In this document: positions 1-8,711 of the stretch, in pieces | How positions within the stretch are numbered: the first letter of the stretch is position 1 | Layout of the letters: every line of letters begins with the position of its first letter | Assembly (NCBI GenBank): GCA_964563885.1 | Contig: CAZLYX010000001.1 | Span: forward strand, 1 to 64,000 | Direction: 5' to 3' | DNA: 64,000 bases | From: CAZLYX01 sp964563885 | GTDB lineage: Bacteria > Pseudomonadota > Gammaproteobacteria > Burkholderiales > Neisseriaceae | The notes under the pieces: model-generated | The model's input: the letters and a program-made list of their open reading frames with translations, nothing else | The model's database searches: none | Told to the model about the DNA's origin: nothing | Made by a program: the position numbers and the translations under genes

Positions 1-1
1 T

Positions 2-1258
2 GGCTCATCTATGGGTGGTTGGAAAGGCATTCAAGCTTCTGATATGCAGTTAAGACCTGATCCTAGCACTGCTTATATCGATCCATTTTATGACGATGCT
101 ACGGTAGTGCTCACTTGCGATGTGATTGATCCAGCCAATGGTCAAGGCTATGATCGCGACCCGCGCTCAATTGCCAAACGAGCAGAAGCCTACCTGAAAT
201 CTTCAGGTTTAGGCGACACTGCTTATTTTGGCCCTGAGCCAGAATTTTTTGTATTTGACGGTATTGAGTTTGAAACTGATATGAGCGGCACTCGCTACAA
301 GATTCACGCAGAAGAAGCGGCTTGGTCTAGCGGAAAATCTTTCGATGGCCAAAACACAGGTCATCGCCCGTTTACCAAAGGTGGCTATCTGCCGGTTGCT
401 CCCGTAGATTCTGGCCAAGATTTGCGCTCAGCAATGGTGACTATTTTAGAAGAAATCGGCATTCCGGTTGAAGTTCATCACCATGAAGTGGCCACTGCTG
501 GACAAATGGAAATCGGCACTCGCTTCGATACACTTACTCGCCGTGCCGACCAAACTCAAGATATGAAATATGTTATTCATAACGTAGCGCACAACTTCGG
601 CAAAACAGCGACGTTTATGCCTAAACCCATTATGGGCGACAATGGCTCGGGCATGCACGTTCACCAATCTATTTGGAAAGATGGCCAAAATCTGTTTGCA
701 GGCGATGGTTATGCTGGTTTGTCTGAAATGGCTTTGTATTACATTGGCGGCATCATCAAACATGCAAAAGCACTGAATGCCATCACCAATCCATCAACCA
801 ACTCCTACAAACGTTTGGTGCCGCACTTTGAAGCGCCAACCAAGCTGGCATATTCTGCTAAAAATCGTTCAGCCTCTATTCGTATTCCTTATGTGGCCAG
901 CAGCAAAGGCCGTCGTATTGAAGCGCGCTTCCCTGATCCAATGGCAAACCCCTATTTGTGTTTTGCTGCTTTGATGATGGCTGGCCTAGATGGTATTCAA
1001 AACAAAATTCATCCTGGCGACCCTGCTGATAAAAATCTGTATGATTTGCCACCAGAAGAAGATGCGTTGATACCTACTGTATGCGCCTCTTTGGAAGAAG
1101 CTTTAGATGCCTTGAAAGAAGACCACGAATTTTTAACCCGTGGCGGTGTATTCAGTAAAGATTGGATAGATAGCTACCTCAAGCTCAAAGGCGAAGATGT
1201 GCAGCGCCTCCGCATGGCGCCACATCCGCTTGAATTTGAAATGTATTACTCTTTGTAA
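2..1258 (+). CDS. glnA: Glutamine synthetase type I, 3' part (5' end outside window)
   Basis: Cytoplasmic dodecameric enzyme that makes glutamine from glutamate, ammonia and ATP. The reading frame is open from the first bases, so about 418 residues are visible and roughly 50 N-terminal residues of the usual 469 lie outside the window. Visible family motifs include GPEPEFF (metal and glutamate site), [17 protein letters not shown], the ATP-site segment NRSASIRIP and, near the end, NLYDLPPEE, whose tyrosine (codon 1040-1042) is the adenylylation site of the enterobacterial enzyme. The modifying enzyme GlnE is encoded about 4.2 kb downstream, so covalent control is expected. A strong intrinsic terminator follows. 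The promoter is not in the window. Confidence 0.97.
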   Translation, partial: GSSMGGWKGIQASDMQLRPDPSTAYIDPFYDDATVVLTCDVIDPANGQGYDRDPRSIAKRAEAYLKSSGLGDTAYFGPEPEFFVFDGIEFETDMSGTRYKIHAEEAAWSSGKSFDGQNTGHRPFTKGGYLPVAPVDSGQDLRSAMVTILEEIGIPVEVHHHEVATAGQMEIGTRFDTLTRRADQTQDMKYVIHNVAHNFGKTATFMPKPIMGDNGSGMHVHQSIWKDGQNLFAGDGYAGLSEMALYYIGGIIKHAKALNAITNPSTNSYKRLVPHFEAPTKLAYSAKNRSASIRIPYVASSKGRRIEARFPDPMANPYLCFAALMMAGLDGIQNKIHPGDPADKNLYDLPPEEDALIPTVCASLEEALDALKEDHEFLTRGGVFSKDWIDSYLKLKGEDVQRLRMAPHPLEFEMYYSL

Positions 1259-1281
1259 TCTTTATGAGAGTATGGTTAAAC

Positions 1282-1308
1282 ACCCGAGCCAAAAACTCGG
1301 GTTTTTTG
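1282..1308 (+). terminator. Intrinsic terminator of glnA
   Basis: A 7-bp stem ACCCGAG/CTCGGGT (1282-1288 with 1296-1302) with a short A-rich loop is followed directly by a T-run. It begins 24 bases after the glnA stop. A near-complete uptake-sequence core lies just after it (from 1310). Confidence 0.85.
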
Positions 1309-1426
1309 TTTCAGGTAGCATATGTTGCAGGTTATTTATATGATTTTAATAAATGTAATGCTGCTGATATTCTTCGTTAAATTACTCATATAATCTGCAA
1401 ACCATCTAAAAAACACTGATAAAGTC

Positions 1427-1455
1427 TTACCTCTTACTAAAGCTTTTGTTATGAT
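1427..1455 (+). promoter_or_regulatory. Possible sigma-70 promoter for the LprI-like lipoprotein gene
   Basis: TATGAT (1450-1455) is a good -10 hexamer. TTACCT at 1427-1432 lies at 17-bp spacing but is a weak -35. It is about 30 bases before the start codon. By-eye match only. Confidence 0.3.
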
Positions 1456-1485
1456 GCCCTCTACCCCTATTGTAAAGGCGAAACG

Positions 1486-2502
1486 ATGTATAAAAAACTC
1501 CTGGCCTGTACGCTGATCGCAGCCTCATTAGCCGCTTGTTCTGACAAAAAAGAAGAGCCAAAAGTCGATTTAGCTTGTCAAGATCCAGCCATCATCCAAA
1601 GCATCCGCAATAATATTCAAGACATCATCAAACAAGATGCGCGCCAATTTGCCAACAGCGACAGCCGCCAGTTTGTAGATGCCGACAAAGTGATTGCTGC
1701 TGGCAGTGAGCTGCAAATTAACTTAGATAATGCCAAGCAAGACAGTGAAAATGGCACACCATTTTGTACGGCTGATCTGAGCATCAACATCCCTGCCGAA
1801 GTGATGACTATTGCGCAAAGCAACAGCCCATTATTATATGGCGAACAAAGTGTTTCTCAGCTGATCCAGCAACAGCTTACAGGCAGCCAAATTCAATACA
1901 ATGGTGTCAACAGCTTTAACAAAGCGCTGCGCTACACACCCTCTAAAAACACCGACAATCAAACCATTGTAACTTATGCCGACAATAGCGTTTCAACGCT
2001 GGCACAAACCTTATCAGCAGCATTACGGTCTTATGGTGTCAAAAGTATTTTGGTGATTAATGGCAAGGCGGTTAATCGAGATGATGCTTTACGCCAACTC
2101 ACTACCGCTGAAATATCACCACCCGAAGCTGACCCAGAAGACATTCTCAACAACGGCGCATCAAACGAATTTGCCAGCAATTTACCTGCTGCCGAAGTGT
2201 TGACCCCGCCTACCAACAACCCTAATGAAGTAACTTTTTCGGCAACAGAATTAGAGCAAGCGCGGGCACAACAGCGCGAAGCTGACAGTGAAATCAATCG
2301 TTTATGGCAACGTATGGATCAAACGGTTCAGCGAGAATTGATCAACGAGCAGCGCGAGTGGATCAACAGTAAAAACAACAGCTGTCGTCAAGCTGCCGCT
2401 AGAGCCGAAACCACCTTACAAGCAGAATATTTACAATCACAATGTGATGCGCGCATGACTCGTGAACGCGCACAATATCTGCGTGGTTATGCTATACCCT
2501 AA
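1486..2502 (+). CDS. Lipoprotein with C-terminal LprI/DUF1311-like domain
   Basis: 338 residues. A signal peptide ends in the lipobox LAAC (lipidated Cys18), so the product should be a periplasm-facing lipoprotein. The middle is not recognised. The last 70 or so residues (from about INRLWQRM) fit the LprI-like/DUF1311 pattern: a conserved N-x-x-W start, the Q-x-x-W motif QREW, and two cysteines (NNSC and QSQC) that probably form a disulfide. The mycobacterial LprI and relatives inhibit lysozyme, so a protective envelope role is possible but is inference. The gene stands alone between two terminators. The Shine-Dalgarno is weak (AAAGGCG). Confidence 0.8.
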   Translation: MYKKLLACTLIAASLAACSDKKEEPKVDLACQDPAIIQSIRNNIQDIIKQDARQFANSDSRQFVDADKVIAAGSELQINLDNAKQDSENGTPFCTADLSINIPAEVMTIAQSNSPLLYGEQSVSQLIQQQLTGSQIQYNGVNSFNKALRYTPSKNTDNQTIVTYADNSVSTLAQTLSAALRSYGVKSILVINGKAVNRDDALRQLTTAEISPPEADPEDILNNGASNEFASNLPAAEVLTPPTNNPNEVTFSATELEQARAQQREADSEINRLWQRMDQTVQRELINEQREWINSKNNSCRQAAARAETTLQAEYLQSQCDARMTRERAQYLRGYAIP

Positions 2503-2522
2503 GCCCTAACATTAAGAATTGA

Positions 2523-2555
2523 AAAGGCTACCTGAAATATTTTCAGGTAGCCTTT
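2523..2555 (+). terminator. Inverted uptake-sequence pair acting as terminator
   Basis: Perfect 15-bp stem AAAGGCTACCTGAAA (2523-2537) with its complement (2541-2555) around a 3-base loop, ending in TTT, 20 bases after the lipoprotein stop. The stem consists of two facing copies of the DNA uptake sequence, a common terminator form in Neisseriaceae. Confidence 0.85.
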
Positions 2556-2630
2556 ATGATATTTGCGGCAGCAAGCACTACGCCAATCTGTTAACATAAC
2601 ATTTCTGTTATACCCCACTATTAAGCCATT

Positions 2631-3482
2631 ATGACTGCCGTTTCCGCTAAATTAATTAATCAAATATTGCCCCAAACCCAATGCAAAGAATGTGGGTATG
2701 AAGGCTGCCTGCCTTATGCTGAAGCTTTGGCTATTAACACCGCTGAGATTAACTTGTGTGCTCCTGGCGGCGAAGCCGTTATGCTCGACATTTCAGCACT
2801 GCTCAAAACACCTGCTTTAGTGCCTGCTAAAATCACGCCGCCCGCTTTAGCTTGGATAGACGAAGCAGTGTGCATCGGCTGCACTCTTTGCATACGCGCT
2901 TGCCCCGTTGATGCAATTATGGGCGCCTCTAAACTGATGCATACTGTTATCCAAGATGAATGTACGGGTTGCGGACTGTGCGTAGCACCCTGCCCAGTCG
3001 ACTGTATTTATATGCAGCCCATTGCAGATCATTATTTGCCCTTAGCGCGACACTTAGCTCAAACTGTTTCCAGCCCACGTTTTGCCGCTGCTGAACATGC
3101 TCGTCACCGTTATGAATGGCATCAAACTCGGTTACAGCGCGACGCACAAGAGCGATCAGATCACTTAGCCGAACGTGAAGCAGCCACCAAAGTGCGTTTG
3201 CAAGCACAAACCTCTGCGCCTACCTCAGCTGCGTTCAATCCAGCCGACCTCATTGCACAAGCCATGGCGCGAGCAACCGCTCAACAAGCCCAACGCACTA
3301 TTCCTGCCAATCGCGAAACATTTCAGGCTCAACAAATCAAAGCTGCACAAGAACGCGCCACTTATCGACGCGCTATACGTGATGCAAAACAGGGCACTGC
3401 AGCAGAAAAAGCCGCTGCAATCGACTATTTACGTGCTTACAAAGCCGCTCAGGACGGAAAACCGTCCAAATCCTCTTCATAA
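2631..3482 (+). CDS. RnfB-like iron-sulfur protein (stand-alone ferredoxin)
   Basis: 283 residues with no N-terminal membrane helix. A four-cysteine Fe-S motif comes first (Cys18, Cys21, Cys26 and Cys43 before APGG), as in the second domain of RnfB. Two [4Fe-4S] ferredoxin motifs follow ([12 protein letters not shown] and [12 protein letters not shown], about residues 82-125). The last 110 residues are Ala/Gln-rich and probably helical. In the Rnf complex this subunit passes electrons between ferredoxin and NADH, but no other rnf gene is nearby and the membrane anchor is absent, so the true partner is unknown. Annotation as an RnfB-family electron carrier is firm; the role is inference. Confidence 0.85.
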   Translation: MTAVSAKLINQILPQTQCKECGYEGCLPYAEALAINTAEINLCAPGGEAVMLDISALLKTPALVPAKITPPALAWIDEAVCIGCTLCIRACPVDAIMGASKLMHTVIQDECTGCGLCVAPCPVDCIYMQPIADHYLPLARHLAQTVSSPRFAAAEHARHRYEWHQTRLQRDAQERSDHLAEREAATKVRLQAQTSAPTSAAFNPADLIAQAMARATAQQAQRTIPANRETFQAQQIKAAQERATYRRAIRDAKQGTAAEKAAAIDYLRAYKAAQDGKPSKSSS

Positions 3483-3602
3483 CGCTATCCCAGTAAAAAA
3501 TCGTTTATTATTAAAGATGTCTGCTATAGACATTAACCGCCATCAAACTTAACCCAAACTAATCGGCGGCTGTATTTTTTCACTTACTTCAGGAAAATTA
3601 AA

Positions 3603-4052
3603 ATGATGAAAAAACTGCTCATTAGCGCTATTGCCACTGTTGCTCTCAGCGCCTGCGTTGTCGTACCCTCTACCCAAAACCTCCCTCTGTTACACCATGC
3701 GACTCAAGGGAAATGGGGTGTCGTGGCAATTAACGGCAAAGCCATTGATAACACTGATACCAATATCGGTTTCAGTGCTGCAAACCAGCGCTTTTACGGC
3801 AACGGTGGTTGCAATGTAATCAATGGCCAATATGAACTGGTAAAAGATAAATTAAGCATTTCCAATATTGCTGCTACCCGCATGGCATGCCCTAATATGG
3901 CTACCGAAGCAGCTTTGTTGAGCGCGTTACCAACCGTCAGCACCTATCAGCGTGAAGGTGATAAGCTAATATTGTTAGACGCCGAAGGCAAGTCTGTCAT
4001 TGAAGGCAAAGCACTAAGCCAGATGTCACAAGAAAACCCTGTTGCACCGTAA
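3603..4052 (+). CDS. META-domain (HslJ-like) lipoprotein
   Basis: 149 residues. The signal peptide ends in the lipobox LSAC (Cys18). From about residue 37 the protein fits the META/HslJ domain: W-G-V-V-x-I-N-G, then GNGGCNVINGQY, then IAATRMACPN, then a late block LLSAL...YQREGDKLILLD. The family occurs in heat-inducible and motility-linked proteins and in putative surface lipoproteins, without a firm biochemical function. An AGGA ribosome site precedes the tandem ATGATG; either codon could start. A terminator pair separates it from the convergent Nit gene. Confidence 0.85.
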   Translation: MMKKLLISAIATVALSACVVVPSTQNLPLLHHATQGKWGVVAINGKAIDNTDTNIGFSAANQRFYGNGGCNVINGQYELVKDKLSISNIAATRMACPNMATEAALLSALPTVSTYQREGDKLILLDAEGKSVIEGKALSQMSQENPVAP

Positions 4053-4067
4053 GCTCTGCTTAAGCAC

Positions 4068-4115
4068 AAAGAGGCTACCTGAAAATAAAGTCTAAACTTT
4101 TCAGGTAGCCTCTTT
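4068..4115 (+). terminator. Uptake-sequence hairpin terminating the META lipoprotein gene
   Basis: AAAGAGGCTACCTGAAAA (4068-4085) pairs with its complement (4098-4115) around a 12-base loop and ends in CTCTTTC. It lies 15 bases after the stop codon. Confidence 0.8.
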
Positions 4116-4152
4116 CGTGGTCTACTTTTATATTCTTTACACCATAAAATAC

Positions 4153-4200
4153 GGCCACCTGAACGATTTGATTTTACCAAATTTTTCAGGTAGCCTTTTT
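4153..4200. terminator. Degenerate uptake-sequence hairpin between convergent genes
   Basis: GGCCACCTGAA (from 4153) faces TTCAGGTAGCC (4185-4195) with one mismatch and is followed on the plus strand by a T-run. It sits 20 bases from the end of the minus-strand amidase gene and may serve both directions, although the T-run favours plus-strand transcripts. Confidence 0.6.
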
Positions 4201-4220
4201 GTATCTATATACACATAAAT

Positions 4221-5024
4221 TTAGAGCAAGCGGTGTTGTAATGCTGGCATCTTGGCACGCAAACTTGCCAGACGCTCGCCACTCAACTGCGCCGACACCA
4301 CTCCCTCACCTTCTGGCAACACTGCCAATACATCACCCCAAGGATCAATAATCATAGAATGCCCAAATGTGCGGCGACCACTTTCATGTTTACCACCTTG
4401 CGCCGAAGCCACTACATAACATTGATTTTCTACTGCGCGCGCACGCAACAACAATTCCCAGTGTGCCAAGCCCGTAGTATAGGTAAACGCAGCGGGCAAC
4501 AACAACACATCAAACGGCTGTTGAGCACGGAAAAACTCAGGAAAGCGCAAGTCATAACACACGCCTTGTCCGACACCCACTCCATCTATATTCAACTTTG
4601 GCACCTCAGCACCCGCAAAAATAGTATCGGCTTCTGCGTAGCGCTCGCCCAGCCCAGTAAAGCCAAATAAATGCATTTTATCGTATGCACCCAAACGATC
4701 GCCGTTGCGCCCATACACCAGCATGGTATTCAATACCTTATCAGCCTGCGGGCTTTGCAACGGTATGGTTCCACCGAATAACACAATATCTAATTCTCGC
4801 GCCAAGTTACTTAAAGCTACCTGAAAAGGGCCATTGTCCAATTCTTCAGCAAACGCCAATTTATCAGTTTCTTGTTTACCCATTAATGGCCAATATTCTG
4901 GCAACAGCACCCATTGGGCACCACCAGCTGCTGCTTCGCGCACCAGCTTTTCCATAGTGCGCACGTTCTCTTGCGGATGGGTGCTCGATACCATTTGTAT
5001 GGCTGCTACTTGTAGTGAATCCAT
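4221..5024 (-). CDS. Carbon-nitrogen hydrolase, Nit1-like (deaminated glutathione amidase type)
   Basis: 267 residues, the usual length of a single-domain nitrilase-superfamily amidase. The Glu-Lys-Cys triad is visible: Glu43 in LLPEY, Lys116 in YDKMHLF and Cys156 in GVCYDLRFPE. The motif YDKMHLFGF and the CYDLRFPE context match the Nit1/YafV branch, which removes the amide of deaminated glutathione formed by transaminase side reactions; that substrate is inferred from family only. A GAGG ribosome site lies about 10 bases before the ATG. The short porin-like gene lies 39 bases upstream on the same strand, with an uptake sequence (5050-5061) between them. Confidence 0.85.
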   Translation of the reverse strand: MDSLQVAAIQMVSSTHPQENVRTMEKLVREAAAGGAQWVLLPEYWPLMGKQETDKLAFAEELDNGPFQVALSNLARELDIVLFGGTIPLQSPQADKVLNTMLVYGRNGDRLGAYDKMHLFGFTGLGERYAEADTIFAGAEVPKLNIDGVGVGQGVCYDLRFPEFFRAQQPFDVLLLPAAFTYTTGLAHWELLLRARAVENQCYVVASAQGGKHESGRRTFGHSMIIDPWGDVLAVLPEGEGVVSAQLSGERLASLRAKMPALQHRLL

Positions 5025-5063
5025 TATAATTTTATCCTCAACATCAATAGGCTACCTGAAAAA

Positions 5064-5381
5064 TTATTCGTTTGGACGCATCCACAACGAATCATCTTTT
5101 TTCTGGCGAAAATAATCTCGCATCGAGCCAGTATTACGATTGCTCACTGGTGTATCAGTATCAAACTGCCAAATTGCCCGCATACCATTACCCAAACTTT
5201 CCGAGCCGCGCATGCCAATATGTGAACCATAATCATCAATGGTTGAGCGATTCATTCTAGATTGAGCAGATTGTGTATTGACCACGCTCACACCAGCCTT
5301 GATTTCGCCATACAGCTCAACCTGCGCCTGCGCATATAAAGGCAGCAGTAGCCAAGTTAAACCGCATAAAATTTTATACAT
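5064..5381 (-). pseudogene. N-terminal fragment of a neisserial-type porin
   Basis: 105 residues. A good signal peptide (cleavage near AQA-QVELYG) is followed by typical trimeric-porin opening strands: VELYGEIKAGV, then DDYGSHIGMRGSESLGNGM and RAIWQFD. These match the first 70 or so mature residues of PorA/PorB-like porins. The frame then ends, whereas porins have about 330 residues or more, and only 39 bases remain before the next gene, so there is no room for the barrel in any frame. Either this is a remnant, or a short periplasmic protein that kept the first strands. It is divergent from glnE. Confidence 0.7.
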
Positions 5382-5491
5382 ACACTTACCTCTCTAATCT
5401 CAAGCTGCTATCCAACCGCCAACATACTTTAAGGCTACCTGAAAGCTTGCTATCATAACGTCTTGCATCATCATAACAAGAAAGCCAATTC

Positions 5492-8182
5492 ATGTCTGCA
5501 AGCGACACTGCTCGTCGTTATTCCCAATATCTCGACTGTCACTTAAGCAACGACACTCTAAAAACCGAGATTTTAGAGCCTATGCTTAGCAAAGTGATCA
5601 ACACAGAAGACTTTGAAAAGTTTGCGGATTGGGCTACCTTAACCACTGCGTTTGACGAAGAAGAAACTGCACGCCAATTGCGCCTGCTGCGCCGTTATGT
5701 GATGGCACACATCATTATTCGCGACATCAACCGCCACAGCGATTTAGCCGAAGTCACCCACACCATCACCTTGTTTGCCGATTTTGTCATTAATATTGGG
5801 CTCAATTTTGCCTACGCTTATTACCAAGATATGTATGGCACACCGATTGGCCGTCACACTCACACACCGCAACAACTCACGGTTATCGCCATGGGCAAAA
5901 TGGGCGGTTACGAACTTAATGTTTCTTCTGATATCGACTTAATTTTCACCTACCCTGAGAGCGGTGACACCAACGGTAAACGTGAACGCAGCAACCAAGA
6001 ATTTTTTATAAAAGTGGGTAAAAAACTGATTACCCTACTTAATGACATTACCGCCGATGGCCAAGTATTTCGTGTAGACATGCGCTTGCGGCCAGACGGC
6101 GATTCTGGTGCACTCGTCCTCAATGAAACAGCGCTTGAACACTACCTCATCACCCAAGGTCGTGAATGGGAACGCTACGCCTGGACCAAAGCCCGTGTAG
6201 TTACGCCCTATCCTAACGGTATCCTTGCTTTAATACGTCCATTTGTGTTCCGAAAATATTTAGATTACAACGCTTACGAAGCCATGCGTGGCTTGCACCG
6301 TCAAATTCGTCAAGAAGTGAACCGAAAAGGCATGACCGACAACATTAAACTGGGGGCTGGCGGCATTCGCGAAGTAGAATTTATTGCGCAGATTTTCCAA
6401 CTGATTCGTGGCGGCCAAGTGCGTGCTCTTCAATTAAAAGGCACCCAAGAAACGCTCCACAAACTGGCTGAACTTGGCATGTTGGCGCAAGATACCGTTG
6501 ATTTCTTACTCGAAGCCTACCGCTTTCTGCGCGATATCGAGCATCGCCTACAATATTGGGATGACCAACAAACTCAAATATTACCTTCCCCGCCCGAACA
6601 GCAGCAATTGTTAGCCGAAAGCATGGGCTTTAAAGACTACATCAGCTTCTCTGAACGCTTAAACCAATATCGCCATAAAGTAAACGATATCTTTAATCAA
6701 GTACTTTCTGAACCAGATGAACAAGATCAAACAGCTGCTGATGAGTGGCTGTGTATATGGCAAGAGAACCCTGATGAGGAAACCTGTTTTAATCTATTAA
6801 CTAAACACGGTTTCGAAGCTTCTATTATCACCAAGCAACTACACCAAATTCGCAGCAGCAGTAAATACCGACACCTATCATCTCACACACAGCCGCGCTT
6901 TGATGCGGTAGTACCGATGTTGGTAGAGGCCAGTTCGACTAAGTCCAACCGTACAGACACATTATTGCGACTGCTTAGCTTTCTTGAAACCATTAGCCGC
7001 CGTTCATCTTATCTCACATTTTTGCACGAACACCCACAAGCGCTACAACAATTAGCCGACATCATGAGTCAAAGCTCATGGGTCGCCGCCTATCTCACCC
7101 GCTACCCCATTTTGCTCGATGAATTGCTCAGCGCCCAATTAATGGACACAAAATACAACTGGCAGAAACTACACAACGAGCTTTCAGGTAGCCTATTTGC
7201 TTGCCACGATGATACCGAGGCAAAAATGGATGTTTTACGTCATTTTCAACATGCACAAGTATTCCGTTTAGCGGTACAAGATTTAGCGGGCTTATGGACA
7301 GTTGAAGCTATTTCAGATGAATTATCAGCGTTAGCAGATACTGTTTTGGCGGCAGCCATTCCAGAAGTATGGGCGGACATGCCCAAAACCCATTTACCCC
7401 AGCCTAAAATTGCCATTATCGGCTATGGCAAACTGGGCGGCAAAGAATTAGGTTATACCTCTGATTTAGATTTGGTTTACGTTTATGACGATCCTCACCC
7501 TGATGCACCCGATATTTATGGTCGTTTAGCCAGTCGCTTAACCAACTGGCTATCTTCTGCAACTGGTGCGGGCACACTCTACGATGTAGATTTGCGCTTA
7601 CGCCCCAACGGTGACAGCGGCTTTTTGGCCTGTTCAATTGAAACCTTTAATAAATACCAGCGCGAAAGTGCGTGGACATGGGAACATCAATCACTCAGTC
7701 GCGCTCGCTTTATCTGTGGCGATACCAATATTGGCAGCGCTTTTGATCAGCTGCGCCAAGAAATTCTCACCCGCAAGCGCAATCCAGCCGAATTGATTCG
7801 TGAAATCATCAACATGCGCGAAAAAATGTTTCTTACTCATCCGCCAAAAGACAGTGATGTCAAATACGCCCGCGGTGGTGTGGTAGATGTAGAGTTTATC
7901 GTGCAATTTTTAGTCTTAACCTATTCCCACCAGCATCCAGAGCTGTTAAATAACTATGGCAACATCGCTTTACTCAATCTTGCAGCCCAAGCAGGCTTAA
8001 TCAATACTGACTCAGCAGATCGTGCCCGTATTGCTTACCGTTTTTATCGACAGCAGCAGCACAACACCAAGTTGCGTGACATGGAAAAATTAGAAGTGTG
8101 TGCACAATTACTCAATTATTATGCCGAAGTAAAGCAACTCTGGATGCAAGTATTTGGCGAAGAAGCACATACTACTAGCTAA
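5492..8182 (+). CDS. glnE: Bifunctional glutamine synthetase adenylyltransferase/adenylyl-removing enzyme
   Basis: 896 residues, close to the neisserial length (E. coli has 946). It attaches AMP to, and removes it from, the tyrosine of GlnA in response to PII and glutamine. Both nucleotidyltransferase half-domains show the G-x-G-K-x-G-G-x-E-L...SD-x-DL signature: GMGKMGGYELN..SDIDL near residues 134-150 (removing domain) and GYGKLGGKELG..SDLDL near 643-660 (adenylylating domain). Secondary motifs VDMRLRPDGDSG and VDLRLRPNGDSG follow each. A complete uptake sequence lies inside the coding region (about 7182-7193). The target, glnA, is at the left end of the window. Confidence 0.97.
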   Translation: MSASDTARRYSQYLDCHLSNDTLKTEILEPMLSKVINTEDFEKFADWATLTTAFDEEETARQLRLLRRYVMAHIIIRDINRHSDLAEVTHTITLFADFVINIGLNFAYAYYQDMYGTPIGRHTHTPQQLTVIAMGKMGGYELNVSSDIDLIFTYPESGDTNGKRERSNQEFFIKVGKKLITLLNDITADGQVFRVDMRLRPDGDSGALVLNETALEHYLITQGREWERYAWTKARVVTPYPNGILALIRPFVFRKYLDYNAYEAMRGLHRQIRQEVNRKGMTDNIKLGAGGIREVEFIAQIFQLIRGGQVRALQLKGTQETLHKLAELGMLAQDTVDFLLEAYRFLRDIEHRLQYWDDQQTQILPSPPEQQQLLAESMGFKDYISFSERLNQYRHKVNDIFNQVLSEPDEQDQTAADEWLCIWQENPDEETCFNLLTKHGFEASIITKQLHQIRSSSKYRHLSSHTQPRFDAVVPMLVEASSTKSNRTDTLLRLLSFLETISRRSSYLTFLHEHPQALQQLADIMSQSSWVAAYLTRYPILLDELLSAQLMDTKYNWQKLHNELSGSLFACHDDTEAKMDVLRHFQHAQVFRLAVQDLAGLWTVEAISDELSALADTVLAAAIPEVWADMPKTHLPQPKIAIIGYGKLGGKELGYTSDLDLVYVYDDPHPDAPDIYGRLASRLTNWLSSATGAGTLYDVDLRLRPNGDSGFLACSIETFNKYQRESAWTWEHQSLSRARFICGDTNIGSAFDQLRQEILTRKRNPAELIREIINMREKMFLTHPPKDSDVKYARGGVVDVEFIVQFLVLTYSHQHPELLNNYGNIALLNLAAQAGLINTDSADRARIAYRFYRQQQHNTKLRDMEKLEVCAQLLNYYAEVKQLWMQVFGEEAHTTS

Positions 8183-8248
8183 ACTTAAACGTCAAATCAA
8201 CTTACATTAGTCATCAATATTATTTAAAAAATATCTAGATTTACTAAA

Positions 8249-8277
8249 GGCTACCTGAACATTTATTTCAGGTAGCC
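8249..8277 (+). terminator. Uptake-sequence hairpin after glnE
   Basis: GGCTACCTGAA (8249-8259) pairs with TTCAGGTAGCC (8267-8277). There is no clear T-run, so termination strength is uncertain. Confidence 0.6.
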
Positions 8278-8299
8278 CTATGGTATTGATACAACAATA

Positions 8300-8323
8300 A
8301 AGCCCTACTCGAAAGCAGGGCTT
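8300..8323 (-). terminator. Intrinsic terminator of hpf
   Basis: AAGCCCT (8300-8306) pairs with AGGGCTT (8317-8323). Read on the minus strand it lies 24 bases after the hpf stop and is followed by TTATTG. It also marks the end of the rpoN-hpf unit. Confidence 0.65.
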
Positions 8324-8347
8324 ATGTTTTATAGATGATAACTGAGC

Positions 8348-8668
8348 TTATTCAGCAGCAGGTACAGGAATAGGAATGGCGCGTGGATCGTTACTTTTTT
8401 CATTATGTTTCAAAATAACACGATCCAGCTTATCTATTAAAACATCCACTGCAGCATAAATATCGCTTTCAACGGCTTCCACATGTAGGTTTTTCCCAGC
8501 CAAATGAACACTGGCTTCAGCTTTGTGTTTCAGCTTATCTACCGAAAGGGTGACATTAGTACTGATAATATTATCGGCGTGGCGGTTAACGCGTTCTAGT
8601 TTGCCTAATACGTGTTTTCTCATGGCCTCGGTAACGTCAAAATGTGAACCTGTAATGCGGATATCCAT
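8348..8668 (-). CDS. hpf: Ribosome hibernation promoting factor, short form
   Basis: 106 residues with the S30AE/RaiA fold pattern: MDIRITGSHFDVTEAMR, then NVTLSVDKLKHKAEASVHL, and the acidic stretch AVESDIYAAVDVLIDKL. Short HPF binds the 30S decoding site and helps form 100S dimers in stationary phase. The longer reading frame starts two codons earlier (8674), but AAGGAG lies only one base before that ATG and seven before the ATG at 8668, so 8668 is preferred. It follows rpoN as in many proteobacteria. Confidence 0.93.
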   Translation of the reverse strand: MDIRITGSHFDVTEAMRKHVLGKLERVNRHADNIISTNVTLSVDKLKHKAEASVHLAGKNLHVEAVESDIYAAVDVLIDKLDRVILKHNEKSNDPRAIPIPVPAAE

Positions 8669-8711
8669 ATTCATACTCCTTAGCGATTATGCAGAACATG
8701 AGCTGATCTGC

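Noticed and set aside
4250..4266. TGGCACG followed by TTGC, resembling a sigma-54 promoter
   Set aside because: Spacing between the GG and GC elements is one base too long, and it lies inside the Nit1-like coding region.
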